DNA of 64,000 bases from Cavenderia fasciculata (taxonomy: Eukaryota > Evosea > Eumycetozoa > Acytosteliales > Cavenderiaceae): positions 496,001-560,000 of the forward strand of contig NW_004457736.1 of NCBI RefSeq assembly GCF_000203815.1, given 5' to 3'. Every line of letters starts with the position of its first letter. Within the stretch, counting starts at the first letter, position 1. Under the pieces are notes generated by a model, which did not search any database, was not told where the DNA came from, and saw nothing but the letters and a program-made list of their open reading frames with translations. A program made the position numbers and the translations under genes. Of the stretch, positions 1-10,382 are shown one piece after another.

Positions 1-66
1 ATTCAAACTCCTTTATTTAATAATGGTATTGGTCATTTAAAATTACCAAATATTCTTGATCAATAA
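1..66 (+). CDS. 3' end of an unidentified gene (partial)
   Basis: An open frame enters the window at base 1 and runs 21 codons to a TAA at 64-66. The visible C-terminus ends in GHLKLPNILDQ. An A+T-rich, AATAA-like stretch follows at once, as expected for a dictyostelid 3' end. The tail is too short for me to assign a family. Nothing else in the window continues this frame, so the gene lies to the left and points rightwards, converging on the minus-strand gene ending at 534. Confidence 0.55.
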   Translation: MQTPLFNNGIGHLKLPNILDQ

Positions 67-533
67 TATAATAATAACAAATAATCTCTCTCTGGGTGTA
101 TAAAAATAATTTATGTAATACTAAATATCTCTCAACTTGTACAATAAAATGGCTGGATTTTGGACTTGTGATTTCCATTAATCCATAGTACTATTTTAAA
201 ACTATATCTAAATAATTTGAAAAAAAAAAGAAGGATATGTCGGGATCACCTCGGTTTATTATAAAATAAACAGATTAATAATTTTGGGTAGGGGTAGATG
301 GAGTCGGGATGTATGATGGAGGGAATAAATAATAAGAGATAACATATATGTTGAATATTTAATTAATTAAATTAAATCAAGTATGTTTTTTGTTTGTTGA
401 CGATTACAATTACAAATGGTCGAGATTGATTGATGGGTTATTTCTCAAACATTATTTGTTTGTCGAGAAGCCCATGATGATTGGAAAATGATTGGTTGGG
501 TTGAGTTGAGTTGGGTACGATATTAAATTAATA
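67..533. other. Convergent intergenic region
   Basis: About 470 bases lie between the tail of the left-edge gene (+) and the stop of the CMF-like gene (-). The stretch is A+T-rich with scattered AATAAA-like words suited to 3'-end formation of both transcripts. I see no further gene, tRNA or strong repeat. Confidence 0.5.
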
Positions 534-2706
534 TTACCAAACTGATTCGGAAGACATTAACTTGTTGTTGTCAGAGTTTTGGCATTGTGGTGGTGACTTC
601 ATGTCGACGGTATGGCACCATCCCTTGATGTGATTGACATAGGTGGCACCTGGGAGTTCAGAGTGCTCGGCATCAGTGACACCATCATTTGGCCATTTCA
701 AAACAGAGTTGGCAGCCAAGTTACAGTAGTTGACGAGACCACCAGTCTTGTATTGGGTGGTGGTGTAGTAGACCAACGAACGCTTGTCGGTTGGCACAGA
801 GTTGAGCCACAAGGCAGCGCCATCGTGGGTCAAATCATTGTTGGCAGAGCAACCAATGCCAAGAGAGTCACCAATCGAGGCGAGGGTGCCGGCAAGACCG
901 GTACCTTGGTATGGGGAGCCGACCGATTGGATGACACGGCCTGGGAGGGCTTGGGAGAGATCGAGACCGCTGTGGTAAAAGGTGGCGAGGTGGAGGGCGA
1001 CAAGACCACCTTGCGAGTGACCGACAATCGAGAAACCATCGGTGTATTGGGCACCAAAGTCACCAACCATTTGGGCAAACTCATCGTTGGGACGGTTTTG
1101 GTCGGGGTCTTCAAAGGCAACGGCATTTTCAAAGTCGCCAATGGTGAATGGGTTTCCTTGGGCGCAGTAGCCGTGGACAAGGAGGAGCTTACCGTTTCCA
1201 GTGGCTGAGCTCTTGAGCTTGCCATAACGTTCGGCCAAATCGGCTGGCATCTTTCCGTCACGCATTTGCTTGGTGATGACGTGGAGGGGTGGGTCGTAGT
1301 GGTCGAGACGGACGTCATGGTACTTGGTCGACATCTTGGCGACGTAGGACTCGGTGGTGTTGAACACTGGGACAAAGGTGTTGACGTCCGAGACAATGAT
1401 GTTCTTGAGGGTGAATGGAGCGGTGGCGTTGGCGGCAGCGATCCAACGGTTGTCGAGGACGGCACTCAAGACATTGAGGTTTTGGTACTTTTGGAGACTG
1501 GTGATACCTCCGACCCAGGCAACAGCAACGTCAGCACCGGTGCTGTCAACACCCCAGACCTCAGAGTAGACACGAACATTGGGGATGTCGGCCGAAGCGG
1601 CTTCAACCTCGACAAAGAAGCTGAGACTGTCATTTTGCTGAGTGGCAATGGCCTTGCCGGTGAGTGTCAAAAACTCAGATGTGATTGGGATGATGTGTTG
1701 GGATGTACGATAGAGGGCTTCTCCGTTTGGAGCGTTACCTTGGAATTGTACGGTGGTTTGGTAGTTTCCAACTTGGTCGGCTTCGACAAAGGCACCATAG
1801 ATACCGTCGTTGGCGACACCGTCGGCATGGAGACCATCGTCAACCATGACAACCGATGAGGACTGTCCGTTTGGCGAGGTGACAACCATGGTGGCTACGG
1901 CGGCGACGGCACCAGTTGACTTGATTGGAGTTGGGAGGTAGCCGGCTGGACGAGCGTGCTTGGGTAGGACTTCTTGGGCAGAAGTCAACATGGCGAGGAC
2001 TGGAACCTTGTCGCCGACAAACAAACCATTGTAGCTCGACAAGTAGGTGTAGATGATGTACTCGCTTGGGTTGCTGGCCAACAAGAATGCTTGTGGTTGA
2101 CCGGCATCAAAACGGCTCTTGAAAGCAGCATCGTTCAACAACGAGGCTGGGGCCGACATTTGGATGGTCCAAAGGCCAACGGCAGCCTTGGGGTAGGTAA
2201 AAGAGACGGATGGGATGGTGTTTCCGTCAATGCCAAATGTTCCATTTGAAAGAATGGCTCTGTTGTGATGAGAGACGACGCCAAAGTGTGTCTCTTTGCT
2301 TGGTGGGATGGCTTGTACTTGAATCGACGATGCCACCTGACTGATTACATTGACTGAAAAGTCGCTTTCAGTATCGACTGGGATAGTGGTTGACCATACC
2401 AATGATCCTGCAGTAGTTTTACTTGCTGAAAATGTTACTGCCAAAAGTGCACTATTTGAACCTAAATAGATTAAATAAATGAATGTGTTATATAAAACAT
2501 TTGATCATTGTTAACACTAACTCGACTCGACTCGACTCGACTCGTTTGATCATACTTTGAGCAACCAATTTTGGATCTGGTAAAACAAATGAAGAGAATT
2601 CAGATGGTGGACCAGATAAATTCTTTGGTACGAGAGCAGCATTGATACATGCTGACAATGTACAAGCAAGCACAAGTAGTGATGCAAATAACTTGTAATT
2701 AAACAT
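534..2706 (-). CDS. Secreted conditioned-medium-factor-like protein with alpha/beta-hydrolase fold
   Basis: Two exons, 2706-2556 and 2461-534, are joined by a 94-nt intron (GTATGA...TTTAG) and give 692 residues. The start at 2706 (MFNYKLFASLLVLACTLSAC) is a clean signal peptide. The middle holds a repeat-rich extracellular domain with a VDDGLHADGVANDGIYGAF segment, typical of choice-of-anchor/CMF-type ectodomains. The C-terminal third is a lipase-like fold: an LLLVHGYCAQGNP oxyanion region, then a GHSQGG nucleophile elbow. This order matches proteins annotated as conditioned medium factor, the glycoprotein that signals starving-cell density in Dictyostelium. Catalytic activity is not shown by the sequence. 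G/C-ending codons are frequent, suggesting good expression. It could be an ortholog or a paralog of cmfA; I cannot separate these. Confidence 0.7.
2521..2544. repeat. CTCGA pentanucleotide repeat inside intron
   Basis: About five tandem CTCGA units lie in the single intron of the CMF-like gene, near its donor end. The array is G+C-rich compared with other introns here, and likely varies in length between strains. Confidence 0.7.
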
Positions 2707-3347
2707 TGTGTGGGTGTTACAATGCAATGAATCGACAATCAACTACTATTATTCTTTTAAAATATATAATAACTTGATGTTCTTCTTCTTCTTCTTTTTT
2801 CGAAATGAAAAGATATAAATAGAGAAATAAACTTTAAAACAACAGTTGATTACAAAACTGATCAATTTAAAGGTTTCACCAATCGTTGTGCTGCGATCAT
2901 TTGATTTTATAAGGTGAGGCTTGTGTTGTTGCCCCCAATCACAAATTTTACAAAAAAAACTTTTCACTGTAAAATTCATTCATTTCGGGAAGTGGGATAC
3001 TGACGGAGTTTGGGGAACTCCAATGGCTTTTCAGAGATATCGTTGAATCATCATGATGAACATTGAAATTGTAATAGGTGTTGGAATTATCTGTTCTTTT
3101 TGTATCTGTTTTTGAAAATTGTTTCTTGATTGAAATTTCAAAATACTAATAAAAAAGATTTATATTCCTATTATAAAAATAAACTTACTTAAAACGACTA
3201 ATAACATTAACATTATATTTAGTCAATGTAGCTACATCATGAGTCACAAATTTTTAGTTTTAATTATTATTACTATTATTTTTATTATTATTATTCACTG
3301 ACTGTATTTATTTATTATTCAATCTTTTGTCTATCATTTTTTGAATA
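2707..3347. other. Upstream region of the CMF-like gene
   Basis: This stretch of 641 bases lies between the CMF-like start (2706) and the stop of the ADP-glucokinase gene (3348); both genes read leftwards. It holds a run of CTT repeats near 2780 and A+T-rich sequence. It should contain the CMF promoter and the glucokinase terminator. I see no open frame that looks coding and no clear structured element. Confidence 0.4.
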
Positions 3348-5242
3348 TTATAGTGTGATAGTATTATACAACAAACCAATAGTTGAGATTGAATCACCTA
3401 ATCCTACTGTTTTGGTTGGGTGTTTACAAACAAGTACAGGTGCAATATTAATTATAATTCCATCATCTTTCCATGTTGATACTGGATATGTTTCATCAAT
3501 CTAAAAAATAAATAAAAAATAAAATATTAATATTAAATATAAAATAATTGTTTTGTGTTTTGTTTTTACCTTGATTTTAATTTTAGCACCTGGAGTAAAT
3601 CTATAATCAACTTCAAAAGTTAGAGGTAATTTTCTTTCAATGTCTTGGAAACCACAAGCTTGATTGGAAGCTTCGAGGGAGGATGCTGAAACAGCCATTT
3701 TAGAACGTTCAGAAGACCATGCGCTCGATTGTCTAACGGCAACAATATGATAGGTGAGGTAGTGGAAATGGATTCTAGTGAGTTGACGTGTCTTTCCCAC
3801 CATCATTTCGCCTGCTTCCATCATGGGAAGACCGCCGCCAGCAGCGTCGGTTGAGGCACCACCAGCCTTTTTAGCATTGACCTTGGACGCAAGGTTAAAG
3901 ATGTGGAGGATGGCTTCTACGGCAACTTGTGGTGTCGGGTCTTTAAACTCTTCCAATCTAAACTTTTTACCACCCGTCGACACGTAGATGAACCCGAGTT
4001 CTTGCTCGTTTAATCCAATACTGTCAATAAAAGGGACGACATTGGTTGCAAGAAGCTTGGTGGCTATAGCACTCGACATGGACGCCAACTCCAAATGGAT
4101 TGGAATATTTTTGTTGGAAATCAAGTCACGTGGCAACGGTGAATAGGGTATCTTGGCCATATAGGACATCATGGCGTCCAAACGTTGACCAATGTTCTCT
4201 TCTGATAGTAGGTGTAGGCCAGAGAGGACAATGAGCTCGGGTGTCTTTTCTCCCTTGCCGAGGTGTTGGTGGAACGATTCGAGTGTCATCATGTTTCCAT
4301 TTGTATTGTCGTTGGAGATGATAAATCGGTTGGCACGCGGGGTAACAATCGGACCAAAACTAGAGTTTCGGGCATACTCCATGATCAAATGAACCTCGTC
4401 ATACTCCATGTCGTCACGTGCGTATTCAATCACCTCTACGGTGCTATTCAACAACGACTTTAACGTTTTGCCTACAATACCACCCAAAACAACGTGGCAT
4501 CCCTCCAACGCCAATCGATTGGCCATAATACCTGCGTTACCGCCCGTGTGGAATATCTTCTTGTCCAATGCCAAAGCACTGTCTAATATCTTTTTAAATA
4601 ATACTTTATCTTGTACAAATCTTTCGGCTGCACTTCCATGTTCTACAAAATAAAAACATATATAAACATAAACAACATAAACATAAATGAATTAATACTT
4701 TTTCATCTTGTCTCTTTCTCTCTCCCTCTCTTTTCTTTCTCTTTCTTTTTACACATACGAAAATAATAAATAAAAGTATTTAATAAATCATCCTCTGTTA
4801 TGATTATATCAGAGGCTGAAGCTGAAGAGGCGGCAGATGCAGCGATAGCTGATTGTTCGAATCCAAGTTGTTCGAGGACGTCAATAGCGTTGACGATGAG
4901 GTCGAGATTGGTGTTGTAGCCGACGGCAATGACCCGGCCGCTACATGTTTGTTGGTTCTTTGTCCAATGTGATATCTGCTTCATGCCATTCAAGATGGAC
5001 ACTGTCTCGAGTGGACTATTCTGTATATGCTTCTTTAAAAATACTGGGTACGACCATAATATACCCAAGGCAATCACTATAAACATCAAGTATTTGAATA
5101 TCTCTAATGCATTGAATGGTGAATCTGTTCTATTCTCTTGTGGTGGTGGTGGTGGTTTGGTAATAGGATCATCTACTATAGACTCTGATTGAGATGATGG
5201 AGATGATGCTGTTGTTCCTGATCTCCTCTTATGTATATCCAT
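3348..5242 (-). CDS. ADPGK: ADP-dependent glucokinase (ADPGK family), membrane-anchored
   Basis: Three exons, 5242-4759, 4642-3570 and 3500-3348, give 569 residues. The protein should phosphorylate glucose using ADP. Diagnostic features are GRVIAVGYNTNLDLI near residue 105, FHTGGNAGIMANRLALEG, FIDSIGLNEQEL and, in the last exon, TVGLGDSIS with catalytic Asp at about residue 555. All joins keep the frame and restore the HGSAAERF region across the first one. A hydrophobic helix (YLMFIVIALGILWSYPVFL, about residues 50-70) lies upstream of the kinase fold, so the enzyme is probably anchored in the ER or another endomembrane, as animal ADPGK is. The N-terminal 45 residues are Ser/Pro-rich. Family assignment is secure; location is inferred. 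Confidence 0.9.
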
Positions 5243-6130
5243 TTTTTCAACGTATTATATATATCAAAAAGTATATATATTGTTTGTTATTTGTTGTTTG
5301 TTTGTTTGTTGGTGTATGTCGATATACACACTACTCTCTCTTCTCTCCTTTCTCTTTGACTCTTCTGTACGTTATGTCGTCTGTCTGTCTGTCTGTCTGT
5401 TAGTTTGTTGTTGTTGTTGTTGTATGTTCACTTTTTCTCAATAAGTTTAAACTTTAAGAAGAATGATTGAATTGAGGATGGATGGACTGATGATGATGAT
5501 GATGACGAAATAGAGTGGTGATTAGTTGTGGGTGTGATATAAATAAATCAATTGATGGTGGACGGGAAGGATGGTGGATGGTTTGTAGAAATTAAATGAT
5601 TCGTGTTGTTAAATTAAATCTTTAAAAATAATTATTTGTTCAAACTCTCTCTCTCTTGTCGACAAGTTAACTATGTTATTGATTAAATGGTAATGATAGT
5701 TGTGATGATGATGGTAATGATGATGATGATTCATAGATGATAATAATAATAAACTTATTACTATTATGAAAGTGCAGTGCTAACACCTCTCTTTGATCAA
5801 AATAATGATGATGTTCAACACTCTCTCACCCAAGCATTTAATTTATTTAAAAAAAATCAGAGGAGGATTGAAGAATCAAATTTGTCCTATTGGGGCTTGG
5901 ACATGACCTGAACCATTCAGGTCATGTCAATCTCCCCTTCGGCCAACATTTGAATATGTCCTTTTGCTAACAAAAAATACAAAAAGAAAAAGTATATATA
6001 TCGGTCTGTATTGAGCCTCGAGGTTGTATTTTATTTATTATTTACATTTTTGTTTTGAATTGATAATTTAAATTTGTTGTTTTGATAGGATTAATCTACC
6101 TATCTATCTATCTATTCTATCTATTATCAA
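5243..6130. other. Upstream region of ADPGK
   Basis: This 888-base stretch separates the glucokinase start from the stop of the secreted hydrolase. It holds GTCT and TTG simple repeats around 5376-5430, GAT repeats around 5700-5740 and one strong hairpin at 5892-5937, listed separately. No coding frame is convincing. Confidence 0.4.
5892..5937. other. Strong two-tier intergenic hairpin
   Basis: A perfect 13-bp inverted repeat (GACATGACCTGAA at 5900-5912 and TTCAGGTCATGTC at 5916-5928) is closed by a 3-nt CCA loop. Beyond short internal loops it is flanked by GGGG (5893-5896) and CCCC (5934-5937). It lies about 190 bases past the stop of the minus-strand hydrolase gene. It could be a 3'-end RNA hairpin, a small-RNA precursor or a transposon trace. 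No DUSE-like promoter word is nearby. Confidence 0.55.
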
Positions 6131-7192
6131 TTATTGATTTCTCCATTGGATACCAGGATTAGTAGCAATTTTAGAGGCAAGAAGTGAGAGAGAGGAAATA
6201 ATGGAACTGGGATTTGTGAATGGGAAAAAGTGTGATGAGGGTGTTGCGATGGCAATCGAGTTGGTTGATAGAGAGGCCATGAATATTTGACGACTTGTCC
6301 AATCAGCTCCACCATTGTCTTGGTAAATATTGACATAGGGAAGATCTTTGAGTGGTTTGGCTGGTTTGATGGCATAGGTAAAATTGAGTAGTGCACTCGA
6401 TACAACCATGATATTAAACTCTTGAATCGCTGTTCTTAGGTATTTATTGGTCAACCATATCTTTTGAGATGCTTCAATCGTACATTGAGTGTATCCAGAA
6501 TTGATCGATATATTTGGGAAGAATCCATAGGATATGTCGATACCTCCTGCATTAGCAATTGGTCCTAGGGTACCCTCTGATAGTTCATCTTGAAAGTTAC
6601 TGTAGGTATTTGTGTATCCAATGATTGCTTGTTGATTGGCTGGAATGAGTCCCCATCTTGAATCAGTGCCGTCTATTGTCATTATACCAACCACATCTTT
6701 GGGAAATGTGAGTGAGTAGACTTGACAGAAAATAGAGCCCCAAGACCATCCAACCAAGATGTATTTTCCGACAAGGTTGGCTGCTTGGAGAGACCCGCGA
6801 AGACGAATGACATAGTCTTGGGTAAGGATAGGGAATATGGAGGGGTCGGAGAACCCGTACCCATAACGATCCATAAAGCAAGCTCTACTAATATTCCAAG
6901 AGACCATGTTTTGTAAAACACCTGGAATAATAGACACCCATGCAGTTGAAAAGAATGGTAGACCAGCGTCAAACAAGACAATGGGACCAGCAGCATTGGC
7001 TGGTGTAACATTGGCATAGCATCGGATATGCATCTTTAAACCCAAGTATGATGGATAATGAGAGATTCCAGTATCACCCACTCCAAGATAAGAGTTGGCA
7101 ACATTTGGATAATTTGGTTGACCATTGGAATAACCAACTGTCAATAATAATAATAATAATAATAGAATAAAAGATAAAATAGTATTATACAT
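6131..7192 (-). CDS. Secreted alpha/beta hydrolase
   Basis: A single exon of 353 codons. The start is the ATG at 7192, which begins a signal peptide ([20 protein letters not shown]); the frame opens further upstream but without ATG. The fold is alpha/beta hydrolase: IVLFDAGLPF oxyanion region, CFMDRYGYGFSDP, and a VGWSWGS nucleophile elbow with Ser in a G-W-S-W-G setting. A late His lies in SSHFFPF near the C-terminus, where the catalytic His is expected. The substrate cannot be read from the sequence. Several NxS/NxT sites fit a secreted glycoprotein. A close relative would be a proline-iminopeptidase-like or esterase hydrolase. Confidence 0.75.
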   Translation of the reverse strand: MYNTILSFILLLLLLLLTVGYSNGQPNYPNVANSYLGVGDTGISHYPSYLGLKMHIRCYANVTPANAAGPIVLFDAGLPFFSTAWVSIIPGVLQNMVSWNISRACFMDRYGYGFSDPSIFPILTQDYVIRLRGSLQAANLVGKYILVGWSWGSIFCQVYSLTFPKDVVGIMTIDGTDSRWGLIPANQQAIIGYTNTYSNFQDELSEGTLGPIANAGGIDISYGFFPNISINSGYTQCTIEASQKIWLTNKYLRTAIQEFNIMVVSSALLNFTYAIKPAKPLKDLPYVNIYQDNGGADWTSRQIFMASLSTNSIAIATPSSHFFPFTNPSSIISSLSLLASKIATNPGIQWRNQ

Positions 7193-8318
7193 TTTCCCAA
7201 ACAAGGAGGAGGGATGGGATCAAAGAATAGAATATTATTTGTAATAATGATTTGAAAATAGTTTAGAATGAATTGTTTTTTAAATCGATCCTAATATTTA
7301 TATTGGACTATCAAAGAATGAATCGTGATCGCCAACAAATCGCACCAAACTTTACTTGTTGGATATGAATATGGATAGGATATGGATATCGCACCAATTT
7401 AAGTTCCCTCCTTCCTATCCCCAAAAAAAGGGTTCAACTTCTGCAAACAAGTTCGCACACAATGAATAATGGTGCTGTTGTTGTTGTCGGATACTACTAA
7501 GTAGGATATAATATATGGTCAAATCTTATGGTCTCCACCCTATTAAACAAGCATGTTTTAAAGAATATGATTAAATATTTTGTTGCTTGCCAAGTTTGGG
7601 GTTGAGGATGATGATGATGAGGGGTTGTGGTTTGGAGGGATGGCAGTACAAGCCAAGCATTTTTCTGATCGCGGTGATGTATATATTCATCTAACTACTC
7701 TATATAGTGAGGAAGTAGGTAGGAAGAGGAACAACCCATCTCAACAAATGAGAATTCTCAGTGTACACGTTTCCAATCTTTAAAAAATTCAGCCACACCC
7801 AAAGTGAAATAATTGCATGGTGATGGATGGATGTGGTTGATGGGTGGTTCAGAAAGAGTGGTGGTGATGGTATAAAGCATATAGGATAGGATGCATTCTT
7901 CACTTTAAGAGGTGTGGAAGATGTGTTTGACAACAGAAACATCAATTGCACAATGCGTTGTTTTCCACCATATTGATTTGCCACAACAACAAAAAACACC
8001 AAAAAAAGATAGCTACCAACAATGGTGGTTGGGGGGGTTGGGGTTGGGTTTATGATACATGGTTGTATGATCGAGCAATCACAGAGTGTTATCTATACTA
8101 TAATCTATTGTTTGTTGATATATCAATTGTTGTTGTTGTTGTTGTTGTTTGCTGATTGATGATTGTTGGAATCTAATCTATTGCGTCATTCAAAAAAATT
8201 GAAATAGAGGGTATATACCATACCATATTACTATACTATATGTTGTTTTGGTTCATGTTCATTTCTGGGATGGATGATCCACGGATCTTCCACTCTCTGC
8301 TCTCACTATTTTATACTT
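7193..8318. other. Intergenic region between hydrolase and Nudix genes
   Basis: This 1.1-kb stretch lies upstream of the secreted hydrolase and downstream of the Nudix gene. It has GATG and TTG repeats (7605-7625, 8128-8150) and A+T-rich sequence. Short open frames exist on both strands, but none has family resemblance or splice-supported extension. Confidence 0.4.
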
Positions 8319-9382
8319 TTACAATTTATTTTCACTCTTTAACTTTTCATACAAGTATAAGGCTGAAAGAGTTTTTCCATCTGGACTGGTCTTCCATAGA
8401 TCTTCCAATGGTACGACGTTGAGAGTGATCGATTCATTCTCCGAGAGACATCCAGTGAGCTTGTTCTTTAACTCATCGATCTTGGCTTGTTCAAGTGTCT
8501 CTCTAAACAAGAATAATCTGATAAACTCATCACATCCACCTGGACTGGGGTACATTCCTTCAACTTCATTGCCATATGCCAATTGTGTCAAATCAATCAA
8601 CTTTTCTTCACTTACTTCAAGTCCTGTCTCTTCCCTATTTTTAGTTGGTTAAAACAGAGATAGTGTGTTAGTTTTATGTGTGTGTCTTGTGAGAGAGAGA
8701 GAGAGAGAAAGGGGGTTATATATATATATATATTTTAAACCATACTTCATTTCCTTGGCAGCAACACCAACAAAGTGACCGGAACCATCCAACATACCGG
8801 CAGGAATTTCACTATAGCTAAACTTTCCAACAGGAACACGAGTTTGGACAGTTAATAAACTGTACTCTTTGTTGCTTTCTTTTGACTTGAGGATGACAAG
8901 AATAGCAACTGATCCACCACGACAAAAGACAATGCCTGGGACTGGTCTGTTTTCTGGTAGAGCTACAACCTCTGCTTTGAACTTGAGGAAACCTACATTC
9001 TTGCCAAACATATCTACAGATTGAAACAATACATTCTTTACCAATAATTGTTCTTCTGCTTCAACTCTTTTTACCCATTTTACAAAGTTTGGTGCATCTC
9101 TTGCCTACATTAGATTAGATAGATTGATCGATTAGCAAATATAATACTATTTGAGAGTAGATTAGATCTATATCAATATCAACATACAGTTTCAACAGGT
9201 ACTTCAAATGATGGTACAACTGATACAGTAACTGGTTTACCTCTGATGGTGATAGTAGTGGTAGTCGTGTTTGGGGTGCTTGACTCTGTTGTTGTTGACA
9301 TTTTAAATGATGAATATGATCTCTTGAGTGTTGATGATGATGATAATGATGATGAAATAATAGATATTGATCTTTTAAACAT
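8319..9382 (-). CDS. Nudix hydrolase, plant-type ADP-sugar diphosphatase (NUDT14-like)
   Basis: Exons 9382-9188, 9104-8746 and 8634-8319 give 289 residues. The Nudix box spans residues 168-190 and reads GMLDGSGHFVGVAAKE then MKEETGL; the exon 2/3 junction falls inside it and restores the EE pair exactly. The following PSPGGCDEFIRLFLF and the LPAGMLD-type lead-in match the Arabidopsis NUDT14 class, which splits ADP-glucose and ADP-ribose. The glutamate usually seventh in the box is Gly and the usual Arg is Lys. Residues 1-30 are Ser/Arg-rich without acids (MFKRSISIISSSL...KRSYSS), so a mitochondrial presequence is plausible. A hairpin lies 40-75 bases upstream of the ATG. Confidence 0.8.
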
Positions 9383-9421
9383 CTACAATACAATGATTAA
9401 CGAATGAAATATATATCATGA

Positions 9422-9456
9422 ACCCATCCACCTCAAGAGCTGTGAGCTGGGTGGGT
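9422..9456 (-). promoter_or_regulatory. Hairpin just upstream of the Nudix start
   Basis: Arms ACCCATCCACCTCA (9422-9435) and TGAGCTGGGTGGGT (9443-9456) pair at 13 of 14 positions if one G-U wobble is allowed, around a 7-nt loop. It is 40-75 bases 5' of the Nudix ATG, hence probably in its promoter or 5' UTR. G+C content is far above the surroundings. A role in translation or binding is inference. Confidence 0.45.
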
Positions 9457-9752
9457 AATTTAATAAAAATCAAGGAAATTAAGGTTCGAGGAATCAAGGT
9501 TTTTTTGAAGTATGTCACAAATATTTATTTATTTGTTTGTTAATTTGTTAACTAATAATGGTTTATACTTTTCTCTTCTCCTGTTTCCAGTTTATTTATA
9601 TAATATTATTTATTTATTTACTTATTTTTCTTTCTCCTGATTTATTTCTACTAAACACCATCATCTCATCATGTTGTTAACTTTTTTTAAAAGGAAGGTA
9701 ATTGGAAATCGATCGAACGAAACCCCACCACGAGCCCTTAATATCTTTTAAA

Positions 9753-9780
9753 GTTATCTTGCTGACGTCTGCAAGATAAC
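9753..9780. promoter_or_regulatory. Perfect 10-bp inverted repeat with GATA halves and TGACGTC core
   Basis: GTTATCTTGC (9753-9762) and GCAAGATAAC (9771-9780) are perfect reverse complements around TGACGTCT. Each arm carries a GATAA word and the centre resembles a CRE/bZIP half-palindrome. It sits in the divergent promoter between the Nudix gene and kinase-GNAT A. A dimeric transcription-factor site is the simplest reading. Confidence 0.5.
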
Positions 9781-10382
9781 AAAACAAAACAATTTTCTTA
9801 ATCTTTTTGTTTTTTTTTTTAGTTTTTTGAAAGGACAGTCCCCTATTGCAATTGATGAATCAAACATTCATCTTCATCTTCATCTTCCTCTCCCTCTCTT
9901 ATTCATCTTTATAATTTATCTTTTATAAAAATATTATTATTTAGCACGATCTTGGTCGAGATGTTTAATCGCAAAAGGCAATCATCCAATTAACCCTCCT
10001 ATCAAAAAACGAACTGTATGTGTGATCTATTGACCGATTGATTGATTGCCCGTAACTTTTTTTACCATCGTTTCACCCCTCTCCCAAGACACACACCTAT
10101 CCAATCTCACCAATACCAACCATGACAGTCAAACATCTCTTATCACACTGACACTGACACAGCAGTATTGCTAAACACATGTCATGTACATCGTTGGGTT
10201 GATCACGATGATGGTGAATGTCCATTAATAGTGCGTGCCTTTATTTAACTATTGATTGATGATTGCAAAAAAACAAACCAATTTATTAATTATATTTATT
10301 ACCTTACCCATCTACATCATCATCATTACCTCTCTATAATCATTCAATAATTATAATTAGAAGGAATAGAAATAAATAGAAA

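Larger units (their letters stand above)
9383..10382. promoter_or_regulatory. Divergent promoter region, Nudix (-) / kinase-GNAT A (+)
   Basis: One kilobase separates two divergent starts, so both promoters must lie here. It contains two inverted repeats listed separately (9422-9456 and 9753-9780), CTT/CAT-rich stretches near 9870-9905 and long T runs. No coding frame is evident. Confidence 0.5.

Noticed and set aside
612-1859. Long plus-strand open frames opposite the CMF-like gene
   Set aside because: They are antisense shadows of a codon-biased gene. The minus frame has a signal peptide and a hydrolase motif; these have none.
6861-6867. CCCATAA word (DUSE core) at the hydrolase gene
   Set aside because: It lies inside the coding sequence for the conserved RYGYGF segment, so codon constraint explains it.
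7580-7783. 67-codon plus-strand frame between hydrolase and Nudix genes
   Set aside because: It is built partly on GATGAT repeats, has no family resemblance and no splice support.
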